A stretch of 64,000 nucleotides of DNA. Source: Valencia hispanica. Lineage: Eukaryota; Chordata; Actinopteri; Cyprinodontiformes; Valenciidae. The position numbers were made by a program, and so were the translations under genes. Positions 20,706 to 32,746 of the stretch are shown here, piece by piece; position 1 is the first letter of the stretch, and every line of letters begins with the position of its first letter. The notes beneath the pieces were generated by a model. That model did not search any database. It had not been told where the DNA came from and was given only the letters and a program-made list of their open reading frames with translations. The stretch covers positions 59,133,130-59,197,129 of the forward strand of contig OY747706.1 in NCBI GenBank assembly GCA_963556495.2. The letters are read 5' to 3'.

Positions 20706-23700
20706 GTTCGAATCAAAGGAGCCCAGAGAGATTGATCAGATATGGAGTCAGAGGCCGTCTCAAGACCAATATGGTCCAACAAGAGATTTCTATACTGATT
20801 AATTTTAAGAGCTTTTTTATTTTTCCAGTTCAGGAGGATAGTTTTCTTAGCGATGCATAAGGCAATGTGAACCATTAGAACTGACTTTGTGTCCATGGTG
20901 ACATCATTTAAATTTCCTAAGAGGCAAATTGAGGGAGATGGTGGGATGTTACATTTCAGACACTTTGATAAGTCCTCACATATCTGGCACCAAAATGTCT
21001 TAACAGGTGGACAGAACCAAAGCGCATGAACATAAGTATCTGGTATATTGCTTGTGCATTGTAAGCAGGTATTAGACGATGTGAACCCCATCCTAAACAT
21101 TCGTTGACCTGTATAGTATACTCTATGAAGGATTTTGTATTGTATTAATTGCAAATGAGGATTTTTTGTTATTTTAAAGGTTCTTAAACATATCTGAGAC
21201 CAGACGTTTTGGTCAAAGCTGGCTGATAAATCCACCTCCCATTTTGAAATAGGGATGGCTATTGATTCATCTAATATAGATAAAGTTTTGTATATTTTAG
21301 ACAGCAATTTGGGGGGGGGGGTTGAGATTAAGAAAATCTAAATCTCTTGCTGGAATTTGTAATTCAGCTGTATTGAGCCTAAATTGACCTTTAATAATAG
21401 ATTTAATTTGTAGATTTTCTAAGAATTTGTTTTTATCAATTCCATATTGTGTAATTAATGTATTAAACGGGATAAAGTCTGTTCCTTCAAATATATGTTC
21501 CAGGTATTCAATTCCATTGCACCTTCAGACTGGAAAACGTATACATTTTTTTTGCAAGATGTCGGGGTTATTCCAGATGGGAGTACGTCTGCATGGGATT
21601 ATTGTGGACTCTGTCATTTTTAGAAACTCCCACCATGCTGTCAGAGAGGAGCTGATATTTATGCTTTTAAAGCATTCATATTGTTTTATATTTGAGCTAA
21701 TAAATGGTAGGTCTGAAAGTTTTATCTTATTACATAGTGTCTGTTATACGTCTATCCAGGACTCGTCTAGGTAGCTATGTTTTAACCATCTTGAGATGTA
21801 TTGGAGCCTGTTAGCTAAAGAATAATGATGGAAGTTTGGTAGATCTAGACCTCCTTTTTCTTTGGTCTTCTGCAGTGTTTTTAAGGTGATACGTGGGGGT
21901 TTATCTTTCCAAAGGAATTTAGAGATAGAGGAGTCCAGAGATCTAAACCAGTCTAGTGATGGTTTACTTGGGATCATTGAGAATAAGTAGTTGATTCTGG
22001 TCAAAACCATCATTTTTATTGAAGCAACCCTTCCCATAATTGATATGGGTAGGGATTTCCATCTAGCAAGATCATCTTCCACTTTTTTTAAAAGTGGGAT
22101 GTAGTTTAGCTTTATTAAATCTGCCAGTCTTGGTGAGACATTGATACCTAAATAGGTAATATTCCCTGACTGTAGTTGTGTATTAGTTGGATTCTGGATA
22201 GAACAATTGATTGGAAGAACTGTAGATTTTAACCAATTTATAGAATAATAGAAACATTTGAGTAAGAGTTTATCAACCCGATTACCTGAGAGAAAAAGGT
22301 TTGTGAATGCTGGAGAAAAAGTAATACATCATCTGCATAAAGACTAATTTTATGTTCTATGTTATTGCATTTTATGCCTTTAATATTGTGAGTTTGCCTG
22401 ATTGCTGCAGCTAGTGGTTCAATAAAAATAGCGAACAGGGAGGGAGAGAGATGACATCCCTGCCTGGTACCTCTCTGAAGATAAAACCTAGATGATGTTT
22501 GGTTATTAGTCCTGATACATGCTGTTGGTGAACTGTATAATATTTTCAACCAGTTTATAAAAGAATTTCCAAAGCCAAATTTATGTAAGGTTACAAATAA
22601 AAATTTCCAGTTAACTCTATCAAATGCTTTTTCTGCATCTAAAGATAATATATTAGTTTTAATGTTTTTACAGTAAGAAAAATCTATTAAATCTATTAAT
22701 CTACGTGAATTTGTGGATGAATGTCTCCCTTTAATAAAACCAGTTTGATCAGGATGTATTTTAAGAGGGGTTACTTTCTCTATCCTTTTTTGCGAGGGCT
22801 TCGCAGATTATTTTAAGATCAACATTAATAAGGGATATGGGACGATAGCTGGTGGGAAACAAAGGGTCTTTACCTGATTTTAGTAGAAGACTAATGTAGG
22901 CAGAATTCATATTTGGTGGGAGTCTGCCATTTTCCTTGGTTTCCTGCAACATTCTGTGGAATGTTGGTGCCAGAATATTCCAGAATTATTTATAGAACTC
23001 TGCTGGAAATCCATCTGGGCCTGGTGCCTTTTTTTTGGGCATGCCTTGGAGGGCCTCCTGGAGTTCAGCCGCTGTTAGTGGTGAATCCAGGGCCATCGCT
23101 TGAGTTTCAGATAATTTAGGTAGTGTTATGTTATCCAAAAATTGTTCAATTTCAAGATCTGATGGATTTATCTCTGGTGAGTATAAAGCCTTGTAAAATT
23201 CTTTAAATGTGTTGTTTATTCTTCGAGGATCATATACCGTATTCCCGGTCTGAACTTTAATAGCAGATATAGTTGTTTTTTCTTTATCAATTTTAAGCTG
23301 GTTAGCCAAAAATCTACCTGATTTATTACCTTGTTCAAAGTTTTTTATCCTAAGTCTTTGAATTAAGAACTGGGTCTGTTTATTAATAATTTGATTTAAT
23401 TCTAGCTTTGCTTTACGGATTTTGCCTAGTCTCTCCTCATCTAGAGAAGCTTCTAATGAATTAATAGTTTCTTCTAATTCCTGAATACGTTTTTTTTCCA
23501 TTTTCTTTTTATTTGATGAGAATGAGATTATTTTACCTCTAATTACAGCTTTTCCTGCCTCCCAAAGAATGGATGGCGACGTACCAGGGAGGTCGTTATA
23601 TTCCAAATATGAGGCCCACTCTTTTTCGAAATATTTAATCAATTCTTTATCCTTAAGTAAGGATATATTAAATCTCCAATTTTTGCTTTGAGGTGTTTCT

Positions 23701-24429
23701 GTTTTATTTACTAAAGTTAGAGAAACAGGAGCATGATCGCTAACAGCTATACAGCTATAACAGTATCTCCGTGTCTGAAATGTCAGTCAGCAGTGAGCTG
23801 CTGACTAACAAATAATCCAGTCGAGAATATGAATGGTGGACATTTGAGAAGAAAGTATATTTTTTGTCATTGGGGTGAAGAGATCGCCATGCATCACAAA
23901 GTCCATAATCGCTCATGTACTGTTTGACTATATCTATAGATTTCCAGCTGAGCTGAGTCCCTGCTGTGCTGAGCCTGTCTATTTCTTCATTTAAACCAAA
24001 GTTGAGGTCACCCCTAAGAAGAAGTGAGCAATCCATGTGTTCAAGGAGCACCGAGAAGAAGGAATGAAAGAATGAGGGGTCATCAACATTTGGACCATAT
24101 ATACTGACAATACATAACTTTTGGTTATGTAAAGATAGTTTTACTATAATAAATCTACCCTGTGGATCTGTAACTTTATCTATTACTGTAAAATTGACAT
24201 TTTAATTGATTAATATTGCTACTCCCCTTTGTCTAGAGTTATAGCATGCAGAAAACACATTAGGAAACTCAGGGGATTTAAGATCATCTGCAGCTGAGGT
24301 AGATTTATGGGTTTCTTGTAATAAGACGACATCTGCCTTCAATCTTTTAAGCTGGTTAAAAATCTTAACTCTTTTCTCTCTGGTGCCAGCTCCATGAACA
24401 TTCCACGTGACAAACCTTAGAGTAGTCAT
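20690..24429 (-). pseudogene. Tx1/L1-type ORF2, copy 2: endonuclease and RT with intact YADD, frameshifted
   Basis: The start MTTLRFVTWNVHGAG lies at 24429, followed by VVLLQETH. The endonuclease continues in pieces to 23755 (LLLRGDLNFGLNEE, then YTFFSNVHHSYSRLDYLLV) and ends with IAVSDHAPVSLTL. RT: KKAPGPDGFPAEFY near 22990-23030, DQTGFIKGRHSS near 22720-22750, motif A DAEKAFDRVNW near 22610-22640, GTRQGCHLSPSLF near 22450 and the catalytic YADD at 22328-22339. The C-terminal part (21307-20690) has CLQC...H...C and ends in SLWAPLI. Stops and shifts near 24202, 22985 and 22760 break the frame. Unlike copy 1 it retains the endonuclease and the catalytic box, so it is the better template for the family. 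Confidence 0.82.
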
Positions 24430-24930
24430 AGTTTTGAGATAAAAGTTTTAAAGTCCATATCACCATAGAAACTGATAAACACAGGTGTATTATTAGTTTG
24501 TGCTTGGGGTTGACTGATTGAAAATCCAAAAGCCGAGATATAAGAAAGAGAGAAATAGAAGAAAGTTGTGAAGGTGTGAAGGGTGAGAGAGAAATAAATA
24601 GTTATATTATGAAAAAAATCTGTGTGTGTGTGTGTGTTAAAAGAAGGAAAAAGGAGTGACAAAGACATTTGGTGATAGACATGTGAAGATGAGAAAAGAA
24701 AAAACAGCCAGTATCCCAGTGCTTAGCCCTGGCCCCGCCCACATTGAGTAATGTAAACAACTTTACAGAGCTGTGCTAACATTACATTATAGTTGACTGA
24801 TAAAACAACTCTTATCTGACCAGTGTTACATGACTAATAAAGCCAAGGAGTAAGCTGGGGGTCCCTGAACAGCTGCCCATTAACATACAGTTTATCTACC
24901 GCTACTGTAGCTCTGGTGCCTTCACTGATA
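24430..24930 (-). pseudogene. ORF1 C-terminal end and spacer, Tx1 copy 2
   Basis: The minus strand begins at 24930 inside ORF1 (ISEGTRATVAVDKLYVNG wording), reaches the ORF1 stop near 24831 and continues as spacer to the ORF2 start at 24429. A CA/TG run lies at 24619-24638. Nothing upstream of this part of ORF1 is present, as expected of 5' truncation. Confidence 0.7.
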
Positions 24931-24941
24931 TAATGTATTTA

Positions 24942-25019
24942 AGAATTTAGTCCTACTTGCATGAGCTACAACAACACTTAATTTCCCTCTGGGATCAATA
25001 AAGTATTGTGAATTGAATT
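24942..25019 (+). mobile_element. Rex1-like LINE tail
   Basis: The tail matches 1722-1795: caacacttaatttccctctg, then gatcaataaagtattgtg and GAATT units. It is a very short 5'-truncated copy beside the Tx1 target duplication. Confidence 0.75.
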
Positions 25020-26615
25020 AGACGGCTTCTTCAGACTTTGCTTTTCCAGAATCTAATTTATGTTACATTAAGGATTATCTTTGCAGCCACCTTAGTTAGA
25101 AGTTCAATAAACAAATTCCTCCTGCTTTTTAAAAAAATGGTTTTACTCAGGACACAGTTTATTTACCTAATTAATATCTCTGCCTCTGTTATTTTCTCAT
25201 CTGTTTCTTAAAGTTTATTCTCTGTTAACTCCTTGGAAAAAATAATACATTTATTCTAAATGCACAATTTTAAAACTTGTACAACTGTAAAACATCTCTA
25301 TTTTTCAATTTATCTCACTCAGTTGCACCTTCAGATTTGGGTATGCCACACTATTTTGATAACAACAATGTCAAGTAACCTTTTTACCTGTACCTGATAC
25401 TCTTGCCTAAGAAAGAAACTTCTTCATTGCAGTTTGTGTGTGTAGGACTTGAGTTATACTTTATACTTCACCGGAGTAATTATCTATTTGCCAACTTTTG
25501 ACCTCTACTCAGTACTCTAGACTGCTTATATTTTAAAATTAGCCTCGTTACTCCTGTCTCATTTAGTCTTTTATTAAAAGGAATACACAAAAAAGCAACA
25601 AACATTAAAGAGTGTTACAACTGAATAGAATTTGACTGCAGTTTGATAGTAGGTCTAACATTTACTATTCTGACACCCTATTTTTTATGCGATAGCATAT
25701 AATGCGCACAGGTGTTGACTGAATATTTTCAACATTTGTCCCGTTTTTAGAGCGGTGACCGAAATTCTAATTCTATTTTTGTTATAATTTAAAACTAAAT
25801 TTTAAAAACAGAAACCAAGTAATTTTAAAACCCCACTGTGTGTGTGTAGGTTACACCTGTTGACTTAAAAACTGCACTAAATGCATAATTTTCACATATG
25901 CAGCTGAAACAGGTAGCCTAGTGTATCCCAGATGCGTAAGTAAAAGGTTTTTTTTTTGGTCGAGGTATGGCTAAAGCTTTATTCTTTAATGTCTTAATGA
26001 TTAAGTCTGTTTTATAACCTCCTGTGTGAATCTAAATGCTTCTATTACCGGTCACTTTGCTGCCGGTACAGCAGAAGTTCCCTTTTGTGGGAAAATAAAA
26101 GGATTATTCATGAAGTTAAGCATTACTGTATTTTGATTAGGAAAGCTCATGTTTGAAACAGGAAGTGGTGTTGCGCAAAATAAACAGTTTGACTAATCCG
26201 AACTCGTTAACATCCAGGAAGTAACTGAAAATTCAAGACTAAACTTTTCGTCAAAACAGGTGTTTAAGTTCTTATTTTTAGACTTCCAGCCGCAGTCTAA
26301 GAGCGCTATTAACGCTTCATCTGTGTCGGGATCTATTGTGATTGTTTACAACCAGACAATCGCAACACATCGATCGTAAGAAAGAAGTTTGTGTCTCAAT
26401 TAGCTGGTTAGCTGATTAGCAGCAAGAGAATCACATTAAACCTGCAACAGACTTTATTTCAGATCATTCTTACCACATTTTAGTTAATAACTCGCTGGCT
26501 AAGATGAACCTTAAAGTGTTTACCCGCGTTGTTTTTGATTCGTTTTCTGTAAATTACTCAAAAGACTGAAATAGTTTCATACTGCCACTCGGATTTGCAT
26601 TAACTTGAGTTGGTT
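25020..26615. other. Intron 1 sequence without recognised features
   Basis: AT-rich DNA with no coding motif, RNA gene or repeat that I can name. A run of nine T lies at about 25950. It is one of the larger non-repetitive parts of the intron and a candidate place for regulatory elements, but I see no specific site. Confidence 0.5.
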
Positions 26616-26638
26616 TATATATATATATATATATATAT
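26616..26638. repeat. (TA)n microsatellite at the left edge of a family A LINE
   Basis: About eleven TA units directly abut the truncated 5' end of the family A copy at 26639. Confidence 0.9.
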
Positions 26639-29600
26639 CAACCCAGGGTCCAGACCAGGAAGCAGAGTCCTAGTTTAACCCACCTCTCTGCTGCTTCTGA
26701 ACTGTTACCCACCCAATACCCGATGGAAACAGTGTCTTGCCAATGGCCAAAATTAAATGGATTAAAAGTTGAGCCAACAAAAGCAAATTATGGAAATCTC
26801 ATAAAGATAAATACGACTTTGACTGAACAGAAAAATAAATCTATTAAATGTGGTTTATTAAACATAAGATCTCTCTCCTCAAAGACTTTGTTAGTAAATG
26901 ACTTGATTTGTGATAATCACATTGATTTGCTTTGTCTCACAGAAACCTGGTTGCAGAAGGAGGATTATACTGGGCGAGGAGGAGGAGTTGCAACCATTTT
27001 TCGTTCTGATTTACTAATTAGTCCCAGACCAATTGATAGCTACAGTTCTTTTGAACATCTAACCCTTAATTTTCCTAATCCAAGTTGCAAAACATTAAGA
27101 CCATTTTTGTTTTTGGTTTTGTATCGTCCACCAGGCCCTTACTCGCAATTCTTGGATCAGATCTCACATTTTTTTATCAGATTTAGTATTAAATACTGAT
27201 AGGGTCATTATAGTGGGGGACTTCAATATTCATGTGGATACTGAAAGTGATAGCCTAAATGCAGCCTTTAATGCGATTTTCGACTCAATTGGCTTTACTG
27301 AAAAAGTACAGGGCTCGACCCACTCGGGCAAACACACTTTGGACCTTGTACTGACATACGGTATTGAGTGTGAGGAAATAACAGTCCACCCAAATAACCT
27401 GGTCCTGTCTGACCACTTCTTAATAACTTTTGAATTTATTTTAACTGACCATCTTAAATCTGAAAGAAAATTTCATTATAGTAGAGCTTTATCAGACAAT
27501 GCTGTAACAATTTTTAAAGAATCTGTTCCATTCTTACTTTCCTAAGTGTCTCAGAGTAACACAGTGGATGGCAGCAATTCCATCTCTAACCCTTCAGAAA
27601 TTGATGGTCTAGTTCTCAGCGTTACGTCCTCATTGCGTTTGGCATTAGATAGTGTAGCCCCATTAAAAAAGAAAGTGGCCAGCCATAGGAGGCTGACTCC
27701 TTGGTTTAACGCAGAGTTGCATACTTTAAAGCAGAATACTAGGAAGTTGGAGAGAAAATGGCGCTCTACACATCTACAGGATTCCTATTTAACCTGGAAT
27801 AACAGTCTACTGCTGTATAAAAAGACCCTTCGACAAGCTAGAACAGCATATTTTTCATCATTAACAGAGGCGAATGAAAACAATCCTAGGTTTCTTTTTA
27901 GTACAGTTGCCAAACTTACACAGAGGCATAGCTCTGTTGAGCCAACTATTCCCCCAGCTCTTAGCAGTGATGATTTTATGGGATTCTTCATAAATGAAAT
28001 TAATTCTATTGAAAATAAAATCATTGGCATCCTCCCAAACATGATTACTTCTTCCTCAGTAAATGATGCAGCATTGGAAAGAACTGTAGAACCTCATTTG
28101 TGCTTAGGCTGTTTTGATTCAGTCGAGCTTTCGGAATTATCAAAAATATTAGCCTCATCTAAACCTTCAACTTGTATGTTGGACCCAATCCCAACCAAAT
28201 TATTTAAAGAAGTGTTCCATTTGGTTCCTGGCCCCATTTTGGATATGATGAATATATCCTTAGTAAACGGATACGTACCACAAGAATTTAAAATAGCTGT
28301 AATTAAACCTTTATTCAAGAAACCTTCCCTTGATCAAGATGACTTAGTGAGTTACAGATCTATATCTAACCTTCCTTTCTTATCCAAAATCCTTGAGAAA
28401 ATTGTTGCTAATCAAGTCTGTGAGCATCTAAACAGTAACGAGCTGTTTGAAGAGTTTCAGTCAGGTTTTAGAGCTCATCATAGCACTGAAACAGCACTGG
28501 TGAAGGTTACTAATGATATTCTCATGGCCTCAGATAATGGACTAGTATCTGTTCTGGTTTTGTTAAATCTCAGTGCTGCTTTTGACACAGTCGATCACAA
28601 TATTCTCTTAGAAAGGCTTGAACATGTTGCAGGGATCAAAGGAACAGCACTAGGCTGGTTTAAATCATATTTGTCTGACAGATTCCAGTTTGTTCATCTA
28701 AATGATCAATCTTCTTCACTCTCAAGGGTTACTTACTGTGGAGTTCCACAGGGTTCTGTGCTTGGACCAATTCTTTTCACCATATATATGCTTCCAATTG
28801 GTAGAATCATTAGACAGCATGGGATAAATTTCCACAGCTATGCCGATGATACACAACGGTATTTATCCATAAATCCTGATGAACCCAGTCAGTTAGGTAT
28901 ATTACAGGCATGTCTGGAAGACATAAAAACATGGATGAATCTAAACTTTTTGCTTTTAAATTCTGACAAAACAGAAGTTGCTGTCTTTGGACCAGAAGTT
29001 CTAAAAAAGAAACTGATTAGTCAATCACTTCATCTGGATGGCATTAAATTGGCCCCCAGTAACAATGTAAAGAACCTCTGCGTTTTTTTTGACCGAGACT
29101 TGACATTTAAATCCCATATTAAACAGGTTTCTAGGATTTGCTTCTTTCACCTCTGGAATATTGCTAAAATTAAAAAAAATCCTGTCCAGGAAGGATGCTG
29201 AGAAACTAGTCCATGCATTTGTTACCTCAAGGCTGGACCAATGTAATTCTTTACTATCAGGTAGTCCACAAAATGCCATTAAAAGCCTTCAGTTGATCCA
29301 AAATGCGACAGCAAGAGTTCTGATGAATATTAAAAAAAGAGATCACATTTCTCCTGTTTTAGCTTCCCTTCATTGGCTCCCTGTTAAATCCAGAATAGAA
29401 TTTAAGAGCCTTCTTCTTACATACAAAGCCCTTAATAATCAAGCTCCATCATACATCAGAGATCTAATTGTTTCATATGATCCCAACAGAGCACTTCGCT
29501 CTCAGACTGCAGGTTTACTTGTAGTTCCTAGGATTTCTAAAAGTACAATGTGAGGCAGAACTTTTAGTTATCAGGCTCCTCTCCTGTGGAACCAGCTCCC

Positions 29601-30383
29601 AGCTTTAGTTCGTGAGGCAGACACTCTGTTTACTTTTAAGGCCAGGCTTAAAACTTTCCTTTTTGATAAAGCTTATAGTTAGAGTGGCTTAGGTCATCCT
29701 GAGCTAGCTCTGTAGTTATGCTGCTATAGGCTTAGACTGCTGGAGGACAGACTTACCAATTTTCCTCACTCTGCTACTTCTTTTTCTACTACTACTCTCC
29801 AGATTTATTACAGTACATTCTGCTATTTCAACTGTTCTCTCAGTGTTTTTCTCTCCATAGAAGATATACCTGGTCTGGTATCCTGCTTGGCTGCAATGCT
29901 CTGTGGGATGGGGGGCATCGACTGGGAGGATCCTCCCAGTAACTGAACATCCACTGTGTCCTGTTATCAACTTTTTACTTTCTGTAACATAGAGAGTTCT
30001 CTTATATCAGATCTTCTGTTCCTTCTGTGTTTCTGCTCTGTCTTCTCAAGCCCCCAGACGGTCGTGGCAGATGGCCGCTCCTACTGAGCCTAGTTCTGTT
30101 GGAGGTTTCTTCCTGTTAAAGGGGAGTTTTTCCTCTCCACCGTCGCTACATGCTTGCTCAGTATGAGGGATTGCTGAAGGATTGCTGTGGTTGGAAATTC
30201 TGCACCAACGGGGCCCAACCTCACGCCAATGACTGACGCAATCTGCTGGGATTCCTTAAATAGGAAACTTTTTAACTGATTGGAATGTTTGTATAAATGT
30301 ATTGAAATGACTTCTTGTTAAGTGCCTTGCGATGACATCTGTTGTGAATTGGCGCTATATAAATAAACTGAATTGAATTGAAT
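26639..30383 (+). mobile_element. Family A L2-type LINE, ORF2 plus 3'UTR (5' truncated)
   Basis: It starts with caacccagggtccagacc, which in the copy at 60906 lies just after the ORF1 stop (62028-62040). ORF1 and the 5'UTR are therefore missing. ORF2 (26723-29682) is followed by a 700-bp 3'UTR ending cgctatataaataaactg and GAATT repeats at about 30370-30383. There is no target duplication: the left border is a TA microsatellite, and the right border is the middle of a family C copy. This copy allows the full ORF2 and 3'UTR of family A to be read. Confidence 0.88.
26723..29682 (+). pseudogene. Family A ORF2: APE endonuclease plus L2-type RT, disrupted
   Basis: Endonuclease: [20 protein letters not shown] (a block of about 19 residues after EDY present in the 62122 copy is deleted here), GDFNIHVD at 27216, [13 protein letters not shown] and the terminal [32 protein letters not shown], motif A LNLSAAFDTVDH, GVPQGSVLGP near 28740 and SYADDTQ (28839-28850). 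Motif A normally reads LDLSAAFD, as in the copy at 39932. Here codon 28566-28568 is AAT, replacing the metal-binding Asp with Asn. Frameshifts lie near 27185 and 29175 (an A run), with stops at 27543 and 29551. The C terminus ends FLFDKAYS. It is inactive on several counts. Confidence 0.85.
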
Positions 30384-30399
30384 AGTTTCTAGCTTTAGT

Positions 30400-32743
30400 A
30401 ATTGAAGCTGTGTGCTGACTCTTGATCGTTCCTCCTAGGGTCCAAAAATAATCACTTCAGTTTTGTTTTATATTCAGCTGGAGAAAGTTATGGCGCATCC
30501 ATCCATTTATTTGGTCAATGCATTGATTTAGGGTTTGAATGGGTTCAGAGTCACCTGGTGACATTGTAATGTAGAGCTGAGTGTCATCCACGTAGTTATG
30601 TTAGGTAATGTTATTGGTTGCTATAAGCTTGCCTAGTGGGAGCATATAGATATTAAATAAGAGGGGCCCCAGGCTGGAGCCCTGGGGCACCCCACATGTG
30701 ATTTCTGTTCGTTCTGATGAAAAGTTTCCTATTGAAACATAGAAGTCCCTGTTCTTTAGGTAAGACTCGAGCCAGCCAAGTACTGTACCAGAGAGTCCGA
30801 CCCAGCTCTCCAGTCGTTACAATAAAATATCATGATCAACAATGTCAAATGCTGCACTGAGGTCCAACAGAACCAGCACTGTTGTTCTTCCACAGTCCAT
30901 TTATGCGGATGTCATTGAATACTTTGACGAGGACAGTCTCGGTGCTGTGGTGAGCGCGGAAACCAGACTGAAAAACATCAAAACGGTTTGTCATTGTTAT
31001 GAAGCCATTTAACTGCTGAAACAAAGCTTTTTCAATAATCTTACTGAAGAATGGAAGATTAGAGATTGGCCTGTAGTTCTGCATTAACGTTTTGTCCAGA
31101 TTTTTCTTCTTTAGCGGTGGTTTAATAACTGCTGTTTTTAAAGCCTGAGGGAAGACACCTGATAGCAGTGATGAGTTCACTATTTGTACAAGATCAGACC
31201 CAATAACAGGAAGAACTTTCTTTAGAAAAGCTGTGGGTAGGATATCAAGACAGCAGGAGGAGGAGCTTAATTGGATAATGATTTTTTTAAAGGCTGTTCT
31301 GGTTTAATTCGTGGAATTCAGACATTTTCTCTACATTGTTGTTGATTGGGGATGGCACTGGTTGAGGGTTCGATATTGAGGTACAGATTGACCGTCTAAC
31401 TGTTAGAATCTTTTCAGTGAAAAAGCTGGCAAATTCATTGCAGGCACTGGTAGAGTTTAGTTCTGGGGCTACTGTCACTAAAGGATTAGTTAGTCTTTCC
31501 ACTGTTGCAAATAGAGTCCGTGCATTGTTAATGTTTCTGTTGATGATTTCAGAAAAGAACGATTCCCTAGCATCTTTTATAGTTAGCTGATATCTATTAA
31601 GTCTCTTTGTAGATCTCACAGTGAACCTGGAGTCGAGTTTTCCGCCATTTTCTCTCGGCTCGTCGACACTCTCTTTTTTTCACTACGTACCAGTGGACTA
31701 CTTGTCCACGGAGACTTTTTTCTACCTGAGACTACTTTCACTTTAGTTGGAGCAATGGAAACCATGATGTCAGAGGTTTTCGCAAGGAAACTTATTTACT
31801 GAGTTTGAGTTGGGAGATGAGGGGGATGTGGTGGAAGGATAAATACGTTTAAAGGTTTCTACTGAACTGTCCCTTAGAAAACGCTTTTTTATAGTGGTCT
31901 TACTGTGGCTGGATAATTTAGCAGAGATGGTACTTTCAAAGAAAATACATAAATGGTCAGATAACGCAATATTAATTACAGAGATGTTGGAAATATTTAA
32001 ACCTTTGCTGATAATTAAGTCCAGAGTGTGTCCTTTATTGTGTGTTGGTTGTTTGACATGCTGGATCAGGCCGAAGTTGTGGAGAGTATCATCTAATGTT
32101 TTTTCTTGTCTATCTTGGGGGTTGTCGGTATGGATGTTAAAGTCCCCCACAATGATTAGTTGGTCATAGTCGATACATATTACAGAAAGAAGGTCATTGA
32201 AATCATTAAAGAAGTTAGAGTTAAGTTTTGGTGGTTTATATAAACTTAGAAATAAAGCTTTGTGGGGCTCATTTATCTGGGTGGCTAGGTATTCAAAAGA
32301 ATCAAACGTGCCCAGAGTTACCTTTTTAAAGTTCATTGAGTTGTGAAAGATGGTGGCTACACCTCCACCTCGTCTGTGTTTTTTGTTCTTGCTTAAGATA
32401 TTGTAATTTGGAGGAGTAGATTCTATTAATGCAGTTGTTTTGTTATTTTCTTCTAGCCAAGTTTCTGATAAAAAAGGCAGTGTAAATTATGCTCAGTAAT
32501 GAAGTCATTGATAAGAAAAGACTTCCCGGATAGAGATCTAATGTTTAATAAAGCTAACTTAAGTATTGTGATGATGAGTAGCTGAACCTTCTGACAGGTT
32601 ATCAATTTGAGATTTTGTTTAATATGAGAGCGTGTGGTTAACGGTTTATGTTTCCTGCTGCTGATAATCACTGATATAGCCTCAGGGGTGCCGGGCGAAT
32701 TCTGGGAGACGGTAGGGGTGGATTTATTGCCCGGTTCCCTCAA
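30400..32743 (-). pseudogene. Family C ORF2: endonuclease and N-terminal RT, degraded
   Basis: Endonuclease: [19 protein letters not shown] near 32570, then the piece 32336-31770 with VGDFNIHTDN, QPTHNKGHTLDLIIS and IALSDHLCIFF. The linker piece is 31619-31287. [36 protein letters not shown] (31180-30845), then, in broken frame, a G-P-Q-G-S-S-L-G-P block near 30690 and YVDDTQLYI near 30590-30610. The box YVDD keeps both Asp. The reading frame is cut by several stops and frameshifts, and motif A is broken near 30850-30880. The missing C terminus removes the thumb region. Confidence 0.78.
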
Positions 32744-32746
32744 ATA

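Larger units (their letters stand above)
18151..24930 (-). mobile_element. Tx1/L1-type LINE, copy 2, with 11-bp target duplication
   Basis: This is the minus-strand sister of copy 1. It is bounded by the direct repeat TAATGTATTTA at 18140-18150 and 24931-24941, so the insertion is exactly 6780 bp. Reading from 24930 down: the last part of ORF1 (5' truncated, starting at the equivalent of copy 1 position 6511), spacer, ORF2 (24429-20690), GC-rich 3' region, 3' end and an A/T-rich tail at 18151-18175. It has none of the three insertions found in copy 1, but lacks about 0.94 kb at the start of the GC-rich region. The clear duplication and tail indicate ordinary target-primed insertion. Confidence 0.9.
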
